64,000 nucleotides of DNA from Triglochin maritima (lineage: Eukaryota; Streptophyta; Magnoliopsida; Alismatales; Juncaginaceae): the NCBI GenBank assembly GCA_963682175.1, contig OY821784.1, forward strand, positions 21,247,621 to 21,311,620, read 5' to 3'. The first letter of the stretch is position 1. Every line of letters begins with the position of its first letter. Positions 24,126 to 36,100 of this stretch are shown piece by piece. Both the position numbers and the translations under genes were made by a program. The notes under the pieces are model-generated. The model did not search any database, was not told the origin of the DNA, and saw only the letters and a list, made by a program, of their open reading frames with translations.

Positions 24126-25497
24126 TGTTTAATCATTTTAAATACCGCAAGTGCACGACCACGTTAAAGCGGTGGCAAGTACAGGTTGATCCTCAGGGAG
24201 GTGAGTAGCCTCTGGTTTTTTTGAAATCAAGTGGCAACAAAAAGGGAGAAGAGTTTGTCTATGCTAATCTACACTACACTAAACTACTAAGAAGAAAAAT
24301 GCAAAGTAAAACAACTAACTATTACTTCGAATCAAAACTAAAAGAATGTAAGCTGGAATTAAGAAGAGAAAGACCCCTTAGGGTGTGGAGTGATTACACA
24401 TATACAATAAGAAGGTAAGAATGCATTCCGGGCACAAGTGGAGGTAGTATTTTCATGTATAGGAGGTGCCTACTTATCATGGAAAAACCCATCAATTCAA
24501 TCACTAACCTATTTGATTAACATTCTTAAACACAAGTTGGTCATTTAAGAAACTAAGCTAGCATGGGAGGTGTCTTAATTCTTTGGAGCAAAACCCATCT
24601 AGTGAAGTGTTCTATTATAACAAGCAAGCATACATTCATATTAATCAACACATTTCAAAATAAAGCATTCTTTCATTCTTAATTGCATATATAAGTATAA
24701 TCTCCACCCCCCCAAAGGGGAGTGCTTTTACTCACTAAACATTAAACAAACTATTACACTAAGATAAGAAAACATATTAACTAAGCTAGATTTAATAAAA
24801 GATAATTATGCTAAGCATGCAAGAACTATAAAAGAAGCACAAAACAAAGACAACTTTATTGATTTCAAACTCACAATACCAGTAGCATCTCTCCACTTGA
24901 GTTTCTTGCTTCAACTCTTTCACTTCAAGTAGAGAGAATGACCACTAAGCATGTAGTGATTACAATAGAACGTGAAGAGTTCTATTTATAGCCATAGAAA
25001 AAGGTAATCCGGGACAATCCCCCGGTATGGGACTAAACAAATACCATAAATAGACTAAATACACACTAATACCTGCCCCACATAAAGATTAACGAATTCG
25101 GAGCAACCCGGACCGCCAATTAGTGGTCCCAGACTGCTAATTGGTGGTCTACAGAGTTCGGATCCGTCTGGGCTTTCTTTGTTTGTCTTTGATGCATATA
25201 CTTCGTTTATTAGAGCTCCGACCCGAATAGAATTGCCAAAATACTCCCCATGATGGTGTGGAGTATTCTTGTTTGCTCATTGGTCCTTCGATCTTGCATT
25301 CATGTCCTTCGATATTGCATCTTAGTCCTCGAGTCTCTCAACTCAGTCCTTTTTCCTATCTTTTAGGTCCTTTCATGCCTCTTCTCTTCAAAGCTCTTTA
25401 TTTTTGAAATTCAAACATAAAACTCGTCACGTAGCATTGCTTAGGTGTAAGATAATGGATATAAGATACAAATATAAGCATGAAATGATGTCAATCA
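24126..25497 (-). repeat. 3' LTR of the Athila-like element
   Basis: 1372 bp. On the plus strand it starts TGTTTAATCATTTTAAATACCGC and ends GATGTCAATCA, the reverse complement of the family termini. It carries the paired palindromes near 25110-25150 and the TATA region near 24985. Confidence 0.93.
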
Positions 25498-25512
25498 AAT
25501 ACCCCCACACTA
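25498..25512 (-). other. Polypurine tract of the Athila-like element
   Basis: Reverse complement AGTGTGGGGGTATT, adjoining the 3' LTR as in the gag-only copies. Confidence 0.8.
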
Positions 25513-26794
25513 ACTTTTGCTAGTCCCGAGCAAAACAAAGAAAGGGAAAAGCATACGAAAAACAAGAAATCCTAACTCACTTTCGTAGGAATCAAGGTTG
25601 CACTTAGCACGTGCAACAAGCCGTTAAACCTCCTTGTCGCAGAGGAGGAGTGTTGTCTCCTGAGGGTTTTCAGCGGATACACCCACAAAATCTGAACAAT
25701 GATGCATTATTCAACCTGGCTACACGACTCGATGGCTCATTTTGTCGATCATTCGACGCGGTAATGCTACGGGCCGACTCTATATAAGTAATCAGTCCAC
25801 ACACCTAGCCTAATGAATCATTCGTGAAAGTTAGTGAAGGACTTAAGTGAAAGACATGGGCAACCTTAACTTCTGAAAGTGATACATTGTGTAAAGTCCA
25901 TTAAGGTTCTTATTTGACTCTTCTTCTTTTTTCTTTTTCTTTGGAGCATTATATTGGTTGGTGTTTGATTCTCCAAGGGTCGGGTTTCATGCATCATTGC
26001 CTGTGAGGACTTACACTATCACGTACACCTTCCCCTAAATCTCTACATAGTTCGGTCGGTGCATCCCAAGTCAGATGACTCGAGAGCACCAGGCACTAAG
26101 TCCCCTCAGACCTAATTTCCCGAGTGATAGGAGCCGTGCGAGAAGAGAGAGGACCACTTATTCATTTATGTACATGGGAACCAAAAACCCTACACTTACA
26201 GTTTCACCAAAAGAGTTTAAGGGCATTTGACTACGACAACCTTCCTTATACTAATAGACACGAATTATTTGACTCACTAGGTTCAGGATGGACTTCTTTA
26301 TTTGTTTGAGTACCGAAACCCTATGATTACTCCCCCCCCCCCCCCCCCCCCCCGAGGGAAAACCGGGGTGCCTCCTAACGACTCGATAAAAACTAAAGCC
26401 AGTGAACTAGATATCCTAATGCATCATGTTCAAGACAATTTTGGGAGCTTTCTTTTTACTTTGCCTCTCAACGGTTTTGCACTGCTAAACACACGCACAA
26501 CCCACAAAACATTTTCTTTCGCAAACACATGAAGATTTTGAAAGAAATGTAAAAATTTTAAAGCACTAGGCAAGCAAAAGAAGACAAGTCACCCAAGCAT
26601 CATGGCAAGCAGATATATCAATATTAAATGCAGCACACTAACATGACCCTAGCAGTACAACCAAAAGAAAACAAAATAAAAACAAAAAGACACAAAACTA
26701 TTTACAAACGTGAAAACGCATCCCCACACCTAATTTATGCATTGTCCTCAATATATGGTAAAATGGTGCCAATGCATGGATAAGGTGTACCGGA
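25513..26794 (-). other. 3' non-coding region of the Athila-like element
   Basis: It aligns with the 3' non-coding regions of the gag-only copies on the opposite strand. A run of 22 C residues lies at 26332-26353, where the other copies have a short G/C-rich stretch. No gene is visible. Confidence 0.75.
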
Positions 26795-28140
26795 CTAATG
26801 ACGGTGGCTAGAGGTGCCCAAAGAGGCACCTCTCTCAAGAGCCGACAATTTCCTATAGATATTCCAGTTTTGTTTGGCGAAGATGACGTTTTGATGCTCG
26901 ACCGCCATCTCAGAAATGTCGCTGTTAAAGAGTGTTCCTGAGCTCACAGATGGTCTTGAGGAACATGCTCTAACATCCTCGTCCATGTAATCAGGCACCC
27001 ATGCCTCAGGAAGGCAATGGCAAAATGATGGGGTCAGCTTCTCTACCTCGAGGTCAGTGCCTTGGCGCCTCAGCATGCGCTAATATCGTGGGATGTCCAA
27101 CATGCCACACAATTTGGTAACCAGGGCAGGCGAGCAGTGTATTTCTTTCAATTTAGCGTTCACCAAAACGTTGAACAATGTTCGACAAATGCTGTGAGGT
27201 GAACCATCCATAAGACTATACACGATTCGCAAACTAGGTGTGAAAAATGTGGAGGTCCGCTCTTGGCCCAACACATTCCTACACACCCACCTGGCTACAA
27301 TGTGGACATTGGAGTAAATGTGCGCATTAGGTACTCCCCCATGCGATGATATAGGTTGCCCGCGCCCAAGCACAGATCGGTAAAAATTAATGTCGTGGGT
27401 AGGCACGCGATCATCGACTAAGGGGATCCCAGTCGCGTTGGAGATAAATTGGGGTGTCACGGTGTGCTTCACCCGTCTGAGAGTGACACTAAACTCGAGT
27501 GGTCCGGTCTGGTCACACTCGAGTTTAGTAAATAACTCATGTCGAGAGGCTCTACGTACATGGTTTCGTCGCCCTCATACAACAAACGGTACCACCCTTT
27601 AGCTACGATTCCATCGTAGAAGGGTGCTCCGAATTCACGAATCAGGGAGGCAAAATTGAGTTCTAGAATTAAATGGTGGCTGGCCGTACCTGAACCTACC
27701 TTGGCGAGCTTTAACGGCAGAGCACGCGACGGCGAAGATGAACACGGTGCGAGAGGGATGGACACCACCGCATGTCGACTCCGGCAGCAAAACCGAAACT
27801 CGCCCAACGGAACCAACAACAAACCTAAAATCACCCAACCCAATGAAGACACAATGAAAATAGGACACAACAGACCGTTGATTGGCAGTGGAGAACCGCT
27901 GATTAGCGGTCGGTTAGTGCAATTTGGAGGGGGGATTTGGGTGGTGGCGAAAACAAAGGTAAAAACATGTTTTTCCTTCTGGTGGAGAATGGGTAGAGCA
28001 AGGGAATCACGCGTTTTAAACAAAGGAGAGGGAAAATATCCAAAAGGCATTCCAATTTTTTGCTTTTCTTCATTTTTCTCTTTTTTTAGCACAAACCAAG
28101 GATATGTACAAACAAATGAAGGATGTATCACATCAAGTGA
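26795..28140 (-). pseudogene. Athila env-like ORF, broken
   Basis: Athila elements carry a third ORF after integrase. It is called env-like by position, and its function is unproven. The clearest part runs 27472 to 26795 in one frame, about 225 codons, with a single amber stop at 27082-27080. Upstream, a shift near 27530 joins it to the stretch G-A-P-F-Y-D-G...G-W-Y-R-L-L-Y-E-G. That stretch matches what I know of the putative plant transposon protein domain of Athila ORFs. An upstream hydrophobic stretch (about 27870-27800) could be a membrane segment but may not be coding. Palindromes of the LTR/leader type lie at 27868-27915, just before it. Confidence 0.6.
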
Positions 28141-30980
28141 CCACATCCGTGGGGAGTTCGTGTAAAGACACGACTTCCTCCTCGACCTCTGTCGTGGTCC
28201 CTTCCAATTACGGTTTGAGGCGTTGTCCATTAACTTTGAACACGTCCCCCTTCCTTGGATTCTGAATCTCAACCACCACATGAGGGGAGACGGTTAAAAC
28301 AATAAAGGGCCCTGACCAACGACTCCGAAGTTTCCCCGGAAACAAGTGGAGGCGAGAATTATACAACAAGACCTTTTGTCCCACCTCGAAGGTTTTGATT
28401 CGAACCAAGCAGTCGTGAAAAATTTTAGTGCGAGACTTGCAGATCTTGGCATTCTCATATGCTTCATTTCTCAACTCCTCCAACTCATTGACGTCTAACT
28501 TGTGATTGGCACCGAAACATCAAGACTCATGTTAAGATGTTTGATTGCCCATAATGCTTGGTGCTCAAGCTCTACCGGAAGGTGGCAAGCTTTGCCATAA
28601 ACTAGCCGGTAGGGGGACATGCCAAGGTCGGTTTTAAATGCAGTGTGGAAAGCCCACAATGCATCATTAAGCTTGACCCACCAATCTTTCCTTCAAGCAT
28701 TAACCGTTTTCTCAAGAATTTGCTTGAGTTGATGGTTGGAAATTTTCACCTGGCCATAGGTTTGAGGATGATAAGGTGTGCCCAACTTGTGTGTGATGGA
28801 ATATTTCCTCAGCACTGCCTCAAGGGATCGGTTCACAAAGTGTGTCCCCCGATCACTTATGATACAACGAGGTGTCCCAAACCTCGCGAAGATGTGTTCT
28901 TTAAGAAATTGGATCACAACCTTGCGATCGTTAATGCAAGTGGGGATTGCTTCAACCCACTTTGACACATAATCGACCGCCACAAGGATGTAAGTGTGAC
29001 CATGGGACACAGGGAGATGACCCATGAAGTCAATTCCCCAAACATCAAAGATGTTGACCACTAAGATAGGATTGAGTGGCATCATATCACGTCTTCCCAT
29101 GCGGCCCACACGTTGGCACCTATCGCATGCTTTGAAAAATGAAAAAGCGTCTTGGAACAACGTGGGCCAGTAAAAATACATTGGAGCACTTTGGTAGCGG
29201 GTTTCTCGGCACCGAAGTGCCCACCACATGCCTCCTTATGGCAAAAGGACAAGACGCTCTGAATCTCGTCATCAGGAATGCACCTCCTTATGATTTGATC
29301 GGCACAATACTTAAATAAGTAGGGATCATCCCAATAGAAGTGATTGACTAACGACTTGAACTTCGCTATCTCACTGTGTCTCTAATGAGCCGGCACCTCC
29401 CCGATTGCTAAATAGTTCACAATGTCAGTGAACCAGGGGGGGTGAGGCTATTTCCATAAGGTTCTCATTAGGGAAGAACTCGTTCACCGGTGGATCCGAT
29501 GAAAGATCAACTGGGATGCGAGAGAGGTGATCAGCCACGACATTCTCACATCCCTTCTTGTCCCGTTTTTCAAGGTTGAACTCTTGTAACAACAAGATCC
29601 AACGCAGGAGACGGGGTTTCGCATCCTTTTTAGACAAAAACTAGCGGAGAGCTGAGTGATCAGTGTAGATGATGACATGTAACCTAATGAGGTACTGGCA
29701 AAAATTTTCTAACGCAAATATAATTGCGAGGAACTCTTTCTCATTAATGGAGTAGTTGAGTTGGGATCTTCGAGAGTACGACTTGCATAGTAGATCACAT
29801 GAGGCAATTTGTCAACTTTCTGACCCAAAACCGCTCCTATCGCATAGTCAGATGCATCACACTTCAGCTTGAAAGGTAGAGTCCACACCGGTGCCTTAAT
29901 AATAGGAGCGGAGGTCAACTCACGCTTCAGAAGCTCATACGCAGTCATGCACTCGGGTGTGAACTCAAAAGAGGTACCTTTAGCAAGCAAACTCGTCAAG
30001 GGCGAGCTATCTTGTTGAAGTCCTTAATAAACCGTCGGTAAAGACCAGCTTGTCCAAGGAATGAACGATTTCTTTTACCGAGGTGGGTGGCGGAAGCTTA
30101 GAAATTAGCTCAATCTTTGCCCTGTCCACCTCGATACCATCACGAGATACCACGTGACCCAACACGATGCCTTTTGTAACCATCAGATGACATTTTTCCC
30201 AATTAAGGACTAAGTTCGTTTCCGAACACCTTTTGAGAACAAGGCTCAGGTGGTGCAAGCACTCATCAAAAGAGGTGCCATGAACCAAGAAATCATCTAT
30301 GAAGATATCAAGGAAGTTCTCGACCATATCCAAAAAGATACTTAACATGCAACATTGGAATGTTGCCGGTACATTGGAATGTTGTCGGTGCATTGCATAG
30401 TCCGTCTATATGCAACCGTCCCAAAAGGACAAGTGAACGTAGTTTTCTCCGGGTCTTCGGGGGCGGCTGGGATTTGATTGTACCCTAAATAACCATCAAG
30501 GAAACAGTAATAGGCGTGCCCAGCGAGTCTCTCCAACATCTGGTCGATGAAAGGTAGAGGGAAGTGGTCATTATGCGTGACTGCGTTCAACTTCCTATAG
30601 TCAATACAAACTCGCCACCCAGTTTGAAGTTGTGTGGGTACAAGCTCATTGTTGTCATTCTGGACAACAGTGATACCCGACTTCTTGGGTACAACCTGGA
30701 CAGGACTTACCCAAGTACTGTCCGAAATGGGGGAAATGATGCCAAAATCTAAACACTTGATGATCTCTTTCTTAACTACTTCTGTCATGGCTGGATTTAA
30801 ACGCCTCTGTAGGTCGCGATGTGGTCGTGTCTCATCCTCCATAAAGATGTGGTGTTGCATGACGTCGGGACTTATCCCTTTGATGTCCTTCAAGGACCAC
30901 CCAATGGCTAATTTGTGCTCCTTTAGGACTTGAATCAGACGTTCTTCCTGATCACCAGTCAACATGGATGAAATAATCAC
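28141..30980 (-). pseudogene. pol: Athila-like pol: reverse transcriptase, RNase H, integrase
   Basis: On the minus strand, RT runs 30980 to about 30030 with W-R-V-C-I-D-Y-R-K-L-N and F-I-D-D-F. A 19-bp tandem duplication at 30352-30389 shifts the frame just after the L-C-N-A-P-A-T-F-Q motif. RNase H is at 29999-29425 with D-A-S-D and A-D-H-L-S-R, again frameshifted. The integrase core is at 29229-28693 with G-I-D-F, I-S-D-R-G and the H-P-Q-T motif. Where the family has catalytic Glu (G-Q-x-E-x-S-N), this copy has Lys (G-Q-V-K-I-S-N). The integrase C-terminus with a W-S-G-P-F module is at 28483-28208. It is dead at several steps. Confidence 0.9.
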
Positions 30981-31114
30981 CGAAATGACATGTTGGGACC
31001 GAGAAAAACGTGTTTCAGTTCCTTAGGGAGTTCTTTAAGCTCAATTGTGGGTGGTTCCTCAAGGCGAGGCGTGATATCTAGCTCAAGATGTAAGATTGGA
31101 GGATCTTGCATGTA

Positions 31115-33666
31115 CTAAACAACATGCACATCATTCCTCAACTCGCCCCCGTCCTCTTCATGATCGGAATCATCCATGATGTAAGCACTTAGATTTTCAT
31201 GAATCAGGGGGTACTCTTCTTCTATTTCTTCTTCCATGTCCCGGATAAGAATAACTTCCATGGGGTCCTCAAAAGATGCCAGCTGCCTAGACATATTGAA
31301 CACATGGAATGTCGCGGTCAAGTTCCCGAACGACAATTTCATGAGTTCAGTACGACAATTGATCAAGGCATTTGATGTTGCCAAAAAAGGTCTACCCAAA
31401 ATCAATGGAATCTGAGAGTGGGTAGTCTTAATTGGTTCGGTCTCAAGGATGACGAAGTAAACAGGCAATATGAAATCACCGACCTTGATTAGGACATCTT
31501 CAATGACCCCCAACGGGACTTTGATCGAACGATCTGCCAACTACAAAATTGTTTTCGTAGGCTTGAGCACGCCTAGGCTTAATCGTTGATACACAGGAGC
31601 TGGTAAGAGGTTAACCGCCGACCCTAGATCTAGCAAGACATTATTAATGCGAGAGTCCCCAATGATACATGAAATTGTTGGACTACCTGGGTCCTTCAAT
31701 TTTACGTATGTAGGGTTCGAAATGATCGAGCTCACATTAGCCACCAGAAAGGCTTTGCCAGGGACGTTGGTTTTCCTCTTAGTTGTACAGAGATCCTTCA
31801 GGAATTTTGCATAGGGAGGTATTTGTTGAATCATGTCTAACAAAGGAATGCTGACATTCACTTTCTTAAATATCTCCAGCATTTTATCCACACTGTCACT
31901 CTGTGTCTTAGACAACCTACTAGAATAAGCAGCTTTTGGTAGGTATGTCTTAGGCGGAGCCAGAGACGTAGATGTTGGTGTATTTCTCTCACCCTCGGCC
32001 TCTTTCTCACCATCATTCCAACAAGGGGGTTGCACAGATCGATTTACTGGCAAGGAAACGTGGTTGTTGACCTGCTTCCCATTTCTCAGGGTCACAATGG
32101 CATTAACATGGTCCACAGGTTCTTCCACGTAGTTTACTTGCTCGTCCTATGGTCTTGAACTTGCATTTTGCATGTTCGAGTGTTGTTGAGCACGGGGGTT
32201 AGCCACAGGTTGGCTAGGCAGACTCCCTCTCTCTCTCTCACGTACAGACTGAGCCAACTGGCCCATCTGAAGCTCGAGATATTTGATGGTTTGCTGATTC
32301 GAAGTGAGGACTTGACTCGTGGAGGACATAAAGTTTTTTACAGAGTTCTCCAGTGCACGAGTTAAGTTCTCAAGCGAATCAAACCGGGTTTCCAAGTTGT
32401 TAGAATTTGGGAAACCTGGTGGGTTGGTGTTCTGACTTTGGGGTGGCTGATAAGACTGTGAATGCATGGGAGGGTGGTGTGGTCGGTTAGGTGGTCGAGA
32501 AAAGTTTGAAGGACCACCTGGAGCATTGTTGTGGGTCCATGAAAAATTAGGGTGGTTCCTCCATCCCGGGTTATATGATGATGAATATGGGTCATTCTTG
32601 GATATATCATAGATGGCATTTACATGTTCCATGTCCGGACGAGTGGATGCACACTCACCCCCTATATGACATATCCTACCACATAAATGATATGGAACTG
32701 AACCAGACGCAGACACATGAGACACTTCGTGCTGGTTTTGGAGCTCAATCGAATCCATACGGCACATTAAGGTCGTCATGCGTGCCTCGGTGGCTGTAGT
32801 GGTATCGACTTCAAATGCGGCACCCGATCTAGTCGAGTTTGTATTTGCGATCCTCACTCCTATGCTAGATGATGCAGGTGGTTCCCTTACACTCTCCCAT
32901 TGCATGGTTTTCTCGGCAAGGTCTTCTAGGAAAGCCCATGCCTCCCTTTCAACCTTTCCTAAGAACTCTCCTTGCCACATAGACTCAAGGAGCATTCGGG
33001 ATAGGTGTGAAGACCCGCGTAAACAATCTGACACAGGCGCCACAACTCAATGCCATGGTGAGGGCATGAGGATAGTAGCTCCTTGAACCTCTCTAAGTAT
33101 GCATGGAATGTTTCGGTCTCATGTTGATAGAACGAATTGATTTCGTTTCTCAATTTTTGAGACCGATGATTTGGAAAGTACTTCTTGAGGAATGCAGATT
33201 GAAACTCATCCCAAGTCCTAAAGGCATTCGCCTGGTTGCTGTACAAGAACTTCTTTGCATCATCCTTCAGTGCAAAGGGGACAAGCCTAAGATGGATGGA
33301 GTATGTGCTAAGTTGTTGCAGCTTGAACATACCACAGACCTCCTCAAATTCCCTGAGAAAGATATAGGGGTCAACTTTCCCAGTGAAGTGAGGGAGCATG
33401 GAAAGAAACTGAGGCTTAACCTCAAATTGGTTCCCATTTGCCTCTGGCAATATGATGCATGAGGGTAGAGCGGTACTGCTCGGGTAGCATCGATCACGGA
33501 GAGGTATGGGAGCGACAACATGAAGAACAGGTGGGACAGGTGGGTCCAGCAACTGCTCCTCCTCGCAGCAATGAGCAGCCATTGAACCTGAACTATGTGC
33601 GACACGAGAGCAGGGAGGCATCGAGAAATCGACTACCGAAGCAGGGTTGACGACACGCCTCGTCAA
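31115..33666 (-). pseudogene. gag: Athila-like gag and aspartic protease
   Basis: The retrotransposon gag domain (F-x-G-K-V-D-P... and Y-F-P-N... F-Y-Q...E-T-F-H-A-Y-L-E-R-F) is at 33450-33000. A frameshift near 33000 leads to a frame from 33043 to 31115 that is open except for two amber stops (32149-32147 and 31543-31541). This frame holds the zinc-knuckle region near 32685, where the first Cys of C-x2-C-x4-H-x4-C reads Tyr. A Pro/Asn-rich spacer and a coiled-coil-like block follow (about 32400-32230). The protease is next, with D-L-G-S-A-V-N-L-L-P in place of the usual D-L-G-A-S-V-N-L-M-P. The protein would form particles and cut the polyprotein. A further frameshift separates it from RT. 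Confidence 0.85.
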
Positions 33667-33718
33667 ACGGCTGCTCTCGTCTCATGCCCACACAAGCATG
33701 CACAAAGGTGCACACACA
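33667..33718 (-). other. Remnant of the Athila-like 5' leader
   Basis: A short stretch between the gag start and the LTR of inserted copy 2. The last 5 bp (ACACA) would be the left target duplication of copy 2, but the right copy has been deleted. No primer site is left here. Confidence 0.5.
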
Positions 33719-34967
33719 TGATTGACATCATTTCATGCTTATATTTGTATCTTATATCCATTATCTTACACCTAAGCAATGCTACGTGACGAGTTTTATG
33801 TTTGAATATCAGAAATAAAGAGGTTTGAAGAGAAAAGGCATGAAAGGACCTAAAAGATATGAAAAATGACTGAGTTGAGAGACTCGAGGACTAACATGCA
33901 AGGGAGAAGGACCGGAACGTAAGACTGAAGGACCAAAGAGCAAAACAGAAAACTCCACACCATCATGGGGGGTATTTTGGAATTTCGATTCGGGTCGGAG
34001 CTCCAATAAACGAAGTATATGCATCAAAGACCGACAAAGGAATCCAGAAGAGCCCACAACAAATTCCAGCCGGATCCAGAGTTTATGGACCGCCAATTGG
34101 TGGTCTGGGACCGCGAATTGGCGGTCCGGATCTCTCCGGATCCGCTAAGATTTCACGTGCACATGTATTAGTGTTTCTTTAGGCCATTTTTGGTATTTGT
34201 TTAGTCTCATACCGGGGGTTTGTCCCGGCTTACCTTTTTCTATGGCTATAAATAGAACTCTCCCTCCTCTCTTGTACCCCATCTCTCTCTTGGTGGTCAT
34301 CCTCTCTACTAGGAGTTAAAGCCTTGAAGCAAAAACCCTGGTGGAGAGAGGCTACTTGTAATTGAGTGAGTAATAAATAGATGTTTTTCATTAGTATGTT
34401 GTTTCTTTCTTAGTTAATTTCCTTTAATATGCTTGCATGCTTCTTTTGTTTTATGTCTTTAAGTTAACTTGTTGTTTAGTCTTCTTATAATTAGTTTAAG
34501 CATGTCTTCTTTCCTTAGTATAAATATTAGTTTAAATATGTGAGAGTAGTTCCATCCCCTTTGGGGGTGGAGTAGATGTGTGTACATGTTATGTAGATGG
34601 TATGAATGCTAGATATTATTGTTTGTGAGAGATATTATTAATAAGAACTACACTTGAGCTTATTGTATGCATTCACCACACTTATTTTATGTGCACACAC
34701 ACACTCCACCCCTTAGGGTTTTTTCATTCCTGAGTTCTATCTTCCTTTATTAGTTGATTAGTTTAGTTTGTTTTGTGATTTCATTTCCTCCTTTATAGTT
34801 TACTAGTTTAGATTAGTATAGTTTAGTGTAATCAATCTTTCTCTCCTTTCTTTCCCACTCGCCTTCGCACAAACCAAAATTTGAAACACCTCCCTGTGGA
34901 TCGACCCGTATTTGTCACCGCTTGAACGCGACCGTGCACTTGTGGTTAAATTAAAACATATCAATCA
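33719..34967 (+). repeat. 5' LTR of gag-only copy 2
   Basis: Runs TGATTGACATC to TATCAATCA, 1249 bp. The paired palindromes are at about 34088-34128, the inverted repeat CCGGGGGTTTGTCCCGG at 34212-34228 and a TATA box at 34247-34254. Confidence 0.92.
34247..34254 (+). promoter_or_regulatory. TATA box of the copy 2 LTR
   Basis: TATAAATA within GGCTATAAATAGAACTC, 18 bp after the CCGGG...CCCGG inverted repeat. Position and sequence are kept in most family LTRs in the window. Confidence 0.6.
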
Positions 34968-34973
34968 AGTTTT

Positions 34974-34990
34974 TGGCGCTGTTGCCGGGG
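34974..34990 (+). other. Primer binding site, tRNA-Asp
   Basis: TGGCGCTGTTGCCGGGG, one mismatch to the complement of the plant tRNA-Asp 3' end, 6 bp after the LTR. Confidence 0.88.
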
Positions 34991-36100
34991 AGGTGCTCTG
35001 TCCAGACATTAGTTTGGACGATTGGAGTGTTTTTAATTTTTTGTTTTTAGTTTTTGTGTGTTTCAGGATTCTGCGGATCAAGGGGAAGCGTCTGGAGGAA
35101 TTTGAGAGCAAAAGACCCAAAATTGACCGCCAGTCAGCGGTCTGGGACCGCCAATTGGCGTCCTGGTGAGCCTCAATCTCTCTCAATTTTGTTCTGGTTG
35201 TTGTTTTGTTCATTGTAGTTATATGGGACCACTATTTTGCATGCTGTGACTTCTAGTTTTCTCCCAGATTAAAAATCAATCCCCTTTGATCAACTTGGAC
35301 CATAAAACTCAAAGCAAAAGATTAGACTTCTTGCCATCTAGGTTATGCATCATTTGTAGACCTTGCATGGATTTGTCTTTTCTTTGCTTTACATTTTGTT
35401 GTTGATTGCTAGCGTGAGGTACGTGCACCCAAATCTTTCATTCATACATGTTTCGATCATGCATTAGTTAGTAAGGTGCATCGGGACAAGAGTGAGTTGA
35501 GCGTTTGATTGGTGCGTTGATTGCTAGATTTAGGATCAAAACACTACTAAGGAGGGGTTGTCCCATACAAGATAAGGTGGGAGATTTCATCACCCTTTCC
35601 TTGGCCCCAAAAATCACTCTTAATCAAAGCCTTAATTCTAAAAGCAAGTAGACATTGGCCCTAAGGATTGCGGACGTACTAGGAGAGTGATCTAGTTGAG
35701 ACCATCATGGCCTGATCGGCGTTGCCTACCTTGTCGATAGTAGGAGGTAATAGTTCTCCAAATCTGGTATCAGTTGCTGGGCATTGTGGTCTTCGTTGTA
35801 GGGAGGTGAGGCATGTCGAGGCTAGTGACCTCGAAGTTAGGCGTCATCTAGGCTAAGGACCCATTGCCTTACATTGTTTGAGTCGTGCTTGCTAGATTAG
35901 GCTTCTACCTGATCCCATTACCCACGCTAGATTTAGGGATTCTTCCCTTCTCCTCTGAGTCATCTTCTTCTCACCTACTTCTACATTCTAGTCTCCTCCC
36001 TTTTACAATCTCTATTAGCGTTTTAGGGTCGAGTCGAGCACTTTTTGCGAGATTAGCCTCGTGGTGGTGAGAGTGGTCGACTCGAGAGTTTTTTGTTGAG
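34991..36100 (+). other. Leader of gag-only copy 2
   Basis: Non-coding and alignable with the leaders of copies 1 and 3. It has a pair of palindromes at about 35126-35162 (GACCGCCAGTCAGCGGTC and GACCGCCAATTGGCGTCC). Confidence 0.7.

Noticed and set aside
27656..28165. 169-codon plus-strand frame
   Set aside because: It is antisense to the Athila env-like region and its palindromes, with no recognisable domain.
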